Notes under the pieces: model-generated
The model's input: only the letters and a program-made list of their open reading frames with translations
Told to the model about the DNA's origin: nothing
Database searches by the model: none
Assembly: GCA_022414725.1 (NCBI GenBank)
Contig: CM039466.1
Span: forward strand, 13,365,366-13,429,365
Reading direction: 5' to 3'
From: Microglena sp. YARC
Lineage: Eukaryota; Chlorophyta; Chlorophyceae; Chlamydomonadales; Chlamydomonadaceae
DNA: 64,000 nucleotides
Translations under genes and position numbers: made by a program
Shown here: positions 34,165 to 44,700 of the stretch, piece after piece
Position numbering within the stretch: position 1 is the first letter of the stretch
Layout of the letters: every line of letters starts with the position of its first letter

Positions 34165-35040
34165 CTGGAGGAGGAGGGGCCAATGCATCTATCAGCAGTC
34201 CTTTTTTTTAATTTGTGAAAGGACTTTCACCCCAGGAGGTGGGTCTACCGATACAAACCAGCGACCCGGAGGATTCAGTTCGAACGGCGTTGCCCCTCCT
34301 ACAATGTGTAAAGTAGGCGCACTGAGCCTACGTTTGATGAGTACAAGTCTCCCTTAGGTAGCATTGAGGACTGTGCTGCACATTGTGCACAGGAGGGCCT
34401 AGTTGCTCCCATCTGCGTATCCTACAAGCCACACTGCGCATGTGGGCAATGCGGCAACTGTGAGCACTGCACTTGTGGACCCAAAGCAGGGCGGAGTCAT
34501 GGCAATCCCGTTTTTGAGCTGATAGAGTTCCAGGGTCCTTAGCGAGAGACACCCACCATTATTCCATATGTCATTCCACCTCCTTCTCCTCCAAAGCTTG
34601 CCTGATTCCATCTTCAAGACAACATCAAAGTCTAGCCTGTGTGTGTTGGAGGTGCTAGAAGTTCCCGCATACATCTCATACAATACCAGAATCTATCACT
34701 GATGGTGTGGCACAAAGATGGATGATTCTCCTAACCAGATGAAAACACATCTCCACCACTGTGAATGCATCTGGCTGGAGGAAGGGCCATTCCATCAGCA
34801 GTGCAATGAGCATACTTTATTTCAGTACAATCAGGTACAAGTCTCCTTTTGGTAGCACTACGGAATGTGCTACCAAAACTACTTTCACCCTTCTGCGTAT
34901 CCCTCCAGCCACAAGAGAAGCATTGCATTTATGGGCCCAATGTAGGGCAGGCAAAAGACAGACCCAATTTTTAGCTGGTGGAGTTCTGGTGTACAGGGCC
35001 CTACTCAAATGATCTGGATAGTCTTCTTGCGCACAAATAA
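34165..35040 (+). pseudogene. Decayed outward copies of the last exon
   Basis: 34325-34600 repeats module 5 and its flank (GCACATTGTGCACAGGAGGG, ending CACCTCCTTCTCC), 34605-34800 repeats module 4, and 34800-35000 repeats module 5 again. All have stops and frameshifts. An R2 repeat (34214-34325) is inserted in the first copy. They extend past the stop codon just as donor-side copies do in introns. Confidence 0.85.
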
Positions 35041-38000
35041 ACAACTTCCTTACAAGTACTACTAAATTGAAGTCTTCGTGTGCTGATCTTCACATCGTAG
35101 TGGGTGGTTAGTGAAATATCTCTGCCGTGGACCACTGGCTTGCGATTTAGGAAGGATAGTTGTCATAGCATGACTCAAAGGTTCAGGTTATACAGATATA
35201 ATAATTGTTACAAGGTTCAATACGCCAGCTTTGGCGTCTAACCGTCTGCACATTGCAGCAAAAAATTGCCTCCCGTGCGAGAACCACGGAAACCAGGGAA
35301 TTCTAGTGCATATGTCTCGGTACAGATTCGGACCGGGGACTCCTCCGGTTGTGGTGACCATTCTAACCCGTACACCACTCGGGACAGACATGGTATTTGC
35401 AGGAACACAACGTCAAGGTTACCATTGGCCCTGTCTTCAGTGATTAGCTCTCGTACGTAATTACCATGCATGAAAGATGTGCGCTCAATTGAGATAGTGA
35501 AGTGTGGTACATTAGCATTTTCTCCTCTACTCTCATACCTTTTTTGCTCGTTGCGCTCCTTGCAGCTATTATTCTGACAAACCTTCGGAAACAAAGGTGC
35601 ATCAGCATGCAACGAATTAGTGAAGGTGGTCAGACATCAGGGTTGCAATCGACGACGCTTAAAAGAATTCATGTTCACCTGTGGCCCAGACCGATACCCC
35701 TCCCCCGACCCCACTCCACCTACTAACGTGTTTTCTGAAGAACATGAATAAAGAACTGTTGCTTGTGTTGCTGGATGAATTTTTGATGCAGTGGCTGTTC
35801 AACAACGTCACTTGAACATGATTTAGCATGTTAGCCTGACCTGTCCTAATCGTCTCATTTATTCTATCTCGAAAGAGTTTGAGTGAGTCTCTCCAGAGAC
35901 CAACTAATTACCGCTTGCCTGTCGTAAATTCCCTCCGCATTTCAAGAGCCTGCTAAGCAATGATTGTATCACTATGGGGTATGGACTGAGAATACATGCT
36001 CGTCCTGAAGGCTTCAATTGTGTGTTCCTGTCTGATTGAAGCTGTAGATATTCAAAAAGGGGTTGTATTGTTGGCTGGACATCAGCTGCAAGGGCGTTCG
36101 CATAAAGAGATTATTATATGACTCCTCATGTCTGAGCATCTGACATGCTGGCAACATCTATTGTCTGATCAACAAAATACATTTGTGGCATAGGCTCGGT
36201 GTCCATAAGCGGCCATTGAACATCATACGTAGATATAGTGAATCTGCTGTTAATTCTTCGTTTGGGTGTGCTAGGCTTTATTTATTGATTCATTGATTCA
36301 TTGATTACAATATTGTTGGTGAGATAGAATACCAGCAAGGTCAGGCACGATTTAGACTGTGTCTGTCCTCCTGGGACCTCCGTGAACATCTTGAATACCT
36401 GGTTTGATCACCTAGTGTAATGATTACATTGTCTTCGTGGCCTTCAGGCTGCTCACCTTCTGCTGGTCGACTGAAAAGCCCAATAAAAATCCATATCTGC
36501 CGCACTGAAAGCGTCTAAAGCCTGCGAGATAAGTGAATGCGCCGGTGTATGGAATGACTACTTCTCTACTCAAAGTATTTGTGCTTCTTAGTCCAATACA
36601 TGTGGTAAAATCAATTTTAAATTTGATCTCCACAGATATCATAAGAAGGCACCAGTACAAGATCTCTCAAAAGGGCAGGAGTCCACTACCCCGCTAGTCC
36701 GATTGTTGTCCCATCGGGTTTAAACCTGGCAGGCGCAGCTGCCAGATAAATACTAGGTCGATGGATGTATGACGGGATGAGGTCATGAGGAGCGATAGGA
36801 CACCAATCTGAATGCGGTGAATCTACATGGAATGCTTCTACACAAATTACTTACCCTGTGGACAATTCCATGTGCTGGAGTTGGCCTTATTGTCTGCTAG
36901 GCCTGAGTTGCAGGAGCTTCGTGATCATGGCATATCAGCACTCGGTTTCTATACATAGCAATCTGCTGCACATATACCAGCTCAACCTTAGAATGATCAA
37001 GACCCTATGACGGCTTGTCGCATAAAAAAATGAGGTGGGGTTTGCCATTCAATTGTTGGAATGGTTGCCAGATGGGAAACTATTTTCAGAAGGATGGTAA
37101 ATAATGGGAAGTGTTCGGATGCATTACTGCTCATTTCCCCACAGATTTCTCCAAGCTACAGCCATTTCCCCAACATCGAGCACCTACAGTACAGCCTCTT
37201 CATATTGTATTTGCACTTCTCATCTCACCATTTGAAAACTACCACGGTACACAAATGTAGTGCAACGATAGCCCCAAGCTTGCTCGCCGGACCTTGAGAT
37301 CTCATTTTTCAAAAATTGTCAGCGTCTGAGAAGCCTGTGGCGTTGTATATCGCGAAGCTTTGTGCTGGGCTGCTGGCTCCTCGGAGCTGCTCCCGCGCCA
37401 GCAACAACCGTTGCAGACTCATGGCTTCCGGAAAGCTGTACCCGATTACGGGAATTTCACGGGAATTAGACGGGAATTTGAGGAGGTTGCAGTTCAGAAT
37501 CCAGAGTTTGCAATTTAGACATCTAGAGCCCCATCCAGAGCCCCCATCCAGAGCCCAATGTGAGCATCCAAAGTTTGCAATTTGGGCATCCGGTTCCAGA
37601 GGTTGCAGTTTGGCCATCCAGAGTTGCGGAAACCCCGGTCGACCATTTGTCGGCCCTGGTTGCAAAAAGCACTGGTTGTAGGATCATTCTCCAGCAGGGG
37701 AAGCCCGAGTCGTTTCGGGCAGACTTAGAGTTTTTTACAACGCTTTTTCAGACACCTCGTGCCCGAAACCATCCTGACCTGGTCTTTATCTAGGGCGTTC
37801 CATTTAATTTCTGTATGCATGGAGCCCCAGGCACCATGGCGCAGTTATTCGCGAGATGTGATGAAAATGATGGGCCCTCCCCCTCCTCCCCCTACCCCTC
37901 CAAGGCTGGACCCTCTCAGCATGAGGTAGGCATCCCGAGATTTGGGACCCGCAGCCTTTTGCCGAAGATGTCCATATAGCCGGCGAACTGGCGCTTCCGA

Positions 38001-38589
38001 ATTCCGCTCCGGGTAGAATAACCCTTTACATAAAATTCCCACTCAACTGCAGCTATTGCCTCGCCCATGCGATTTGTTTGTCTGGTTTTCAAGTTTTTCA
38101 GTTAAAGCGTTTCGTTGAATGGAAGCGACCGCGGGCGCGGGTTACCCAGGCAGCTGTGGGCAAGCCCCCGATGTTGCTAACCGTCGTCATTACTGCAATG
38201 CTCCGTCCCCAAGCGACCAGACCTGCCCAGATTGCTAAAATCTCCTCTCACATCTGCCCTTTTGTGGGTTGCAAACTCATTGCTTAGCCATGCTGGTGTT
38301 GGCAGCCCGAAGGTGTATCAAGATCCATACGCAAGGGGGACATGTATCAGTCATACTGCCAGGGTGATAATGCATCACCCCTCCCATGCAGAACGCATTG
38401 TCACCGCAACTCCTGTCTCCATACGCCAGTACGCCACCGCCACCAGACTTGACCCGAGCAACATCTGCCTAGGTGCAACACTCCCAGCTCTGAAGAGGAA
38501 CCATTGTTATATGGTTCCATACAGCTCAACGCGTTTAGCCTTATGCAGAAAACAATTCCTAGCTGCCAGCTATAATCCCCCCGCTCCTT
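35041..38589. other. Intergenic region without a supported gene
   Basis: A tRNA-like SINE fragment on the minus strand at about 35215-35410 (B-box-like GGTCCGAAT; CACCACAACCGG) has an R7-like flank (CCTCCCGTGCGAGAACCACGG). The rest, 35500-38580, is mixed-composition sequence with short chance frames only. Promoter and 5' UTR of the next gene may lie near 38100-38590, and no motif could be assigned. Confidence 0.55.
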
Positions 38590-38721
38590 ATGAAACGCAG
38601 GGACGACAGAGGCTCAATCCTGCACTCGACGCTCTTGGCTGTGTCAAAAAGACCTCCTGGGTGGGAGGAGCTCTTCGAAGCGCGCGCGAGAGCTGCAGAC
38701 GCGGAGGAAACCTTGCACCTG
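38590..38721 (+). CDS. Coiled-coil gene exon 1
   Basis: ATG AAA CGC start, MKRRDDRGSILHSTLLAVSK followed by RPPGWEELFEARARAADAEE. Donor CACCTG|GTGGGT, phase 0. The start is inferred from the frame that joins exon 2 as a continuous coiled coil. A longer overlapping frame in another phase is not favoured. Confidence 0.6.
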
Positions 38722-41700
38722 GTGGGTCTGCGGGAATTGGTTCAATAGGTGGATCACTGTATCCCACGTGATGCTTCGAAACCAGTCCCCTTCCAGTCAG
38801 AGTGGCTGTCTAATCTATTTCGGAACGGGATTCCTCACGGCCACGGTCACAGTCAGAGTCACATTCCACATTGCTGCTACAATCGAGGTTTGACGACTTG
38901 GTTCCAGTCTTCTAAGAATTTGAAGCACTTGGTTCTGCAGTCACAGTCAAACACAGACAGACAGACATACACAGACACAGATTTAGACAGAGAAACACAA
39001 ACACGGACACAGTCCAGTGGCAATGGAGAAGTGACTGAACTTTGGTGGTGGTGTGTGTTGGGGGAGGCGCAGCATAGGAGGCCCTGCCAACAAGAGAACC
39101 TGCAAACCAGATAAACCTGTTATGACCTGATAAACCCTGTAAACCTGAGTAACCTGGTTCAATCTGGTCAAACCTGTGACCTAAGAAACCTGTTACCCAG
39201 GGAAACCGGTTTAAACCTGTTTCAACCTGTTAACCAAATAACCTGTTACCCAGAGAAACCTGTTTAAACCTGTGAATCAGAGAATCTGTTACCCAGAGAA
39301 ACCTGTTCACACCTGTTTAAGCCTCTGAACCAGAGAATCTGTTACCCAGAGAAACCTGTTAGAATCTGTGAACCAGAGGAACATGTTTAAACTTGCGAAC
39401 CAGAGATTATCCGTACCCTATACTTTGTATACAGCGTTGTCCCAACTGCTTCTTTTTAGCCCTTCCTGTCTCAGCAAGTCCCTTAAGCCTACTTGGCTTA
39501 CCCCTGGACTGTTACAAACATATAATACAGCGTTGACCCAACTGCATGCCCATCCACTGCTGACACTGCACAGGTGGCGGAGCAGCTGCAACAGGCTGAA
39601 GGAAAAGCTGCGCAGGTAATAAATAGCAGTAAATATATATAACAGGGAATTAGTGCTGATAACAATGGTTGCTTGCTGCAATCTTGCTTACTTGCTGCAA
39701 TATTTCCTTGCTTTTTCTGATGATTTGTTGGAAGACCCCTCCCGGATGTTGCGGAGCGGGCTTGTCTTGGGCCAACAATGGCCTGTCGATGGCAAAGCAA
39801 TGTTCTGTAGCTTCCTTCATTGCTTTTCTTTTCAGCTGTAAGCAATATCTTCTAGGCAGCTCCTTTGGCTGACTATTCAGCCACGCCTAATGCACACTAC
39901 TGAACCTCGAAGCTGACACAATCAGCTGTCCATAACTGGTGGAATATTTGGGTGTAGCATAATGGCTGGCTCAGGGAGCTGCCTAGAAGCTGCTGATAAA
40001 GCCGAAAAGGAAAGCCCTGGCTTCCTTCGCTGGCCTAGATGTGCCCTGTGTTTTTAGCTATGGTGTAGAAGCTGGTCTTCAATGTGTTATTGTGTAGGAT
40101 TGCATTTGACCTTACCCACAGGGATGCTTGGGCACGGCCGTCACTAAGTGAGGTTCGGGCGAAAGGCAGATATTGTATGCGTAGCATGCATACATGCATG
40201 GCTGACTACAAATATTGCCAAGAAATGACTAGTAAGAGCGGAAGTGAGAATACCAATCTAGATTTGAAGGGAGACAAGTCCTATGCAGCATCACGAGTGT
40301 GTTGGCAACGGAACGAAAGGTGGCAACAGACTGGAGCTGACCGAAGCGAGTTAGGTACACGACCGTTAGATGACGTGTTAGGCTTCAATTTTTCGGTCAG
40401 ACGCACAGACGGACAACGGGGTAAACATGGGGGCTCCCGCCCCCTTGAAGAGGGGGCTCCGCCAAAAAAACAATGAAGCGGGTGTCTGTTGTGGCCGAGA
40501 GGAAAGTATCCAAGATATAAGCGTCCATGTTTGGACCCGTAGCTTATCTTTTCAGCAAAAACAGCAGCTCCTAGGCAGCTCCCCTGGCTAGCTATCTAGC
40601 CAGACTGTAAGCACCCTAGTGCGCCTGGAAGCTGCAATAATTGGCTTTCCTGCACTGCTGAAGTTTTTGGGTACAACTCAGTGGCCACCTTTGGAAGCTG
40701 CCTTTCAGCTACCAAGAATTGCAGAAACAAGTCCTTTGCAGTATCACAAGCGACGCAGAAAATTGGCGGAGAGAGTTGGCAACAGAACGACAGGTGGCAA
40801 TGGGACAGAGCGAACAGAAGCCAGTTAGTTATGTGACAGCTGGCTGACGTGTCAAGCTTTGTCTGTAGGGGTCGGTCGGTTGGACGGACGACAGGGTGGC
40901 CCTTGGGGCTCCCGCCCCCCAGAAGGGGGGGCTCCGCAAAAAAACTGTGTGTGTGTGTGTGCCGAGCGAACACCTCCCTCAGCCTCTTTACACCTGCCTC
41001 TTCACTCCTACCCTAGTTTTTCTACGACACTTGAATATGGCACAGGCATTTGTGACTGACTCATAAATTGAAATCATGTTTCTGTTTGGATATAATAAAC
41101 CCCTGCCTCTGCCTCTTGACGGGATGCAGATGCAATGCTACGCGGAAGAGCAGGACTTGCTGTTGGAAGCACAGCGAGAGGAGATGGGTTTGCTGAAGCT
41201 GCAGTGTGCTCTGTCAGACGCTTCCCAGGTGAGGCATCCCACAGTTTTTGGCCGAGCCCCATCTTCTGGGTGGGCGGGAGCCCCCAGTGTTGCCCTGTTG
41301 TCCGTTTGTGTGGCCGAAACATTAAAGCCCGACACGCCAGCCAACTGTCTTATAACTAACCGGCTTCGGTCAGCTTCATTGTTGCCACCTTTCGTTCCGT
41401 TGCCAACACACTCTGCCAATTTTTGTGTGGCTTGCGACGCTGCATAGGACTTGTCATTTATGCATTGAAAATAGTGAACACAATTGTAATGTCCCGGCCA
41501 CTGCCAAAGACGGCGAGCAGCCTTAACAGGATGGGGCCATGTAACAATGCTTTTTCTTTTTAGCCCTTCCTGTCACGGTCGGGTGACTCTATATAGCCTA
41601 TTTGGCCTACCCCTGGACTGTTGCATGCATACATACAACTAAGTTCAAGTGTATTGTTTTGAAAGAATTAATGGAAGTTTATGCCAGGCTTACTCTATAA

Positions 41701-44700
41701 TTATATTGTTTGGTCATGCTGCCCAGCATCATGTGTGAATCTATGTATGAATGTATGTGTGGATTGATGTGCGAATCTATATGTGAATATATGTGTGAAT
41801 TGATATGTGGACTGATCTGTTGATCGACCTGTAAATTGATGTGTCAAGTTTACAGCTTCAGCCTACTGTGATGAGCATACTTTTAGGATATTGGATTAGG
41901 GATTTGGATTGGATTTGGAATTGCAATTCATGGTATAGGCCTGTTCATGGGTTGAGGGCAGATTTGAAACACATTTCTGTGCCCCAGCCTCTAATCATTT
42001 TTATTCAGTTCTATATCATGGCCCCGCTTCACTGTTCGGTGCTATATTATCGCTCCGCTGTATCCTGGCTCCCCCATATCATTGTTCGGTGCTATATCAT
42101 GGCTCTGCTCCACTTTCAAACGCCACCCCCTCTGAACACTTTGCAGAAAAAGTGCCAACATGAATTAAGAAGTGTGATGGCACTGCTGGCAGCCGGCGTT
42201 TCCAATTCAGCTCCTTGTGCTGATCTCAGACACAGCCTGAGTACAATGGAGATGGCTGTTAAGCTCCTGAACGACGCGTTGTCAACGCTTGGCAAAACTC
42301 CTGAAGGCAACCAGGTCCTCCTCCCCGCCTCCACTACTTGTACTCAGGAGGCAATTGAGAGCAGGCCACAAGTTAATGAAGAGGGTGCAGATGCTGTCGC
42401 TGAAGCTTGTACCTCTACCTGTAACGCTACTGACCGCAACCAGCCCCTCCCGCCCACCTCAACTACTGGTGCTCAGGAGACATTTGAAAGCAGTCCAACA
42501 TTTAGAGAAGAGGGTGCAGATGGAATCGATGAGGCTAGTACCTCTAAATCTTCTGCCGGCATCCAGCCCCTGCTGCCTGGCTCAGCAGCTCAAGAAACGC
42601 TTGAAAGCAGCCCAACATTTAGAGAAGAGGGTGCAGATGCTGTCGATGAGGCTAGTACCTCAATACCTTCTGCGGGCATCCAGCCCCTGCTGCCTGGCTC
42701 AGCAGCTCAAGAAACGCTTGGAAGCAGTGCACAAGTAAGAGAAGAGGGTGTGGATGAAGCTGTTTTCTCAATATCTTCTGCGGGCATCCAGCCCCTGCTG
42801 CCTGGCTCAGCAGCTCAAGAAACGCTTGAAAGCAGTCCATCATTTAGAGAAGAGGGTGCAGCTACTGTCGATGAGGCTAGTACCTCTATACAGGAACGAG
42901 GCAGTCGAGAGGAGTCGCTAGCACTGATAGGTGGTCAGCTTATGTTTGTTTCCCCGGAAGTGACTCACCACCACCCACACAGCAATGGGAGTGACCCGTC
43001 CTCCCTACCTGACTTGACCTGCAGCCAGGCAGCATCGTGCGTGGGGGGCAAGCTTCCTGCTCCCACAGTGGTGTACCCCTCAGAAAGCACAAAAAGACAT
43101 AGCATATCTGATTCAGAAATCAATGCAGAAGATTGCGACTGCATTGGCCATGAGCACAGCCCAGTAAAAACAGTGCTGGCAGAAGCCTCAGTCAGCCATA
43201 GCATATCCGATTCAGAAATCAATGCAGAAGATTGCGACTGCATTGGCCATGAGCAGAGCCCAGTAAATACAGTGCCAGCAGAAGACTCAGTCAGCCATAG
43301 CATATCCGATTCAGAAATCAATGCAGAAGATTGTGACTGCATTGGCCATGAGCGGAGCCCAATACATACAGTCCTACCAGAAGCTACAGTCAGCTATAGC
43401 ATATCGAATACAGAAATCAACGCAGGAGATTGCGACTGCGTTGGCCATGAGCGGAGCCCACTGAATACAGTGCTAACAGAACCCACAGTCAGCCATAGCA
43501 TGTCCGATTCACAAATCAATGCAGAAGATTGCGACTGCATTGGCCATGAGCGGAGCCCACTGAATACAGTGCTAACAGAACCCACATTCAGGCATAGCAT
43601 ATCCGATTCAGAAATCAATGCAGAAGATTGCGACTGCATTGGCCATGAGCGGAGCCCACTGAATACAGTGCTAACAGAACCCACTGTCAGGCATAGCATA
43701 TCCGATTCAGAAATCAATGCAGAAGATTGCGACTGCATTGGCCATGAGCGGAGCCCACTGAATACAGTGCTAACAGAACCCACTTTCAGGCATAGCATAT
43801 CCGATTCAGAAATCAATGCAGAAGATTGTGACTGCATTGGCCATGAGCTGATCCTACTGAATTCAGTCTCAGGGACAGAGACACAACAGGAGACAGCGCC
43901 CAGGAAGCAAACAGCTGAAGAAGGGTGTGAGGGTAAGAGCAAGGACGCGCCGAATCATCGTTGGCTGACAGATCAGTCGTGTACTGACTCCACTGCCAGC
44001 AGCGGTCTGCAGTACACTGAACCCACTGCCAGCAGAGGTTTGCAGTACACTGACCCCACTGCCAGCAGTGGTCTGCATACTTCGCTGCTTGGGTCAAGCT
44101 CACAGCTCCGTCTGACCCCAAGCGTATCAAATGAGTCATGCAACACCTACAGCCATCTTCTGGGCACCTCACTATCTCCAACCATTACAACAGAAACATC
44201 CGCCTTGCCCATCCTGACCAGCGACCTACCCCCCTGTGTTCTCAGTAGCCTCCATGAGGGTCTCATCCTAGTCAGCAACCCATCCTCCTGTGTTCTTAGT
44301 AGACTTCACGAGGCAGAGACAGGGCACCAGGTAGCACACCACTCCTCCTCAGCTAGCAAGCCCGAAGCATGGAATAATGTAGGACAGGACGTCTATAGCA
44401 AGCTTGCAGGTGAGGAGAGTGAAGGTGGAGCGTGGCAAGAGCAGTTGTCTTGTGAATGTGTCCGTCCAGGAAGGGAAGACAGTGTGGACCGCTTATTTGA
44501 AACTGAGGCCCAGCTGAGCCCAGTTGATTGCATTGGATTGTTATATGGTTTTTCCGCCAAATCTGGGCCGTTCTTTCTGCCTACTCTGGTTGTACAGCCA
44601 CCTCTGGTTTTACAGTCAACTCTGGGGCTCACCCCGCTGAGCCCTGTTGCCACATCTCTGTCCCCCAAGGTAGCTGAATCAGAGGTAGCTGAAGCAGAGA

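Noticed and set aside
35502..35726. Short plus-strand frame with a hydrophobic segment (FLLVALLAAIILTNL)
   Set aside because: No splice continuation, homologue or neighbouring coding exon. Length and position fit a chance frame downstream of the protease gene.
37309..37793. Pair of overlapping frames near 37.5 kb
   Set aside because: The segment is built from short repeats of CATCCAGAG/GTTGCAGTTT and has no splice or domain support on either strand.
38232..38771. 179-codon plus-strand frame overlapping coiled-coil exon 1
   Set aside because: Low-complexity-free but unrecognisable. The overlapping frame at 38590-38721 joins exon 2 in phase and continues the heptads, so it is preferred.
41841..42146. 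Upstream extension of the large coiled-coil exon frame
   Set aside because: It contains repeated ATATCATGGCTC-type intron sequence and ends at a good acceptor (TTTGCAG) joined in phase by three upstream exons.
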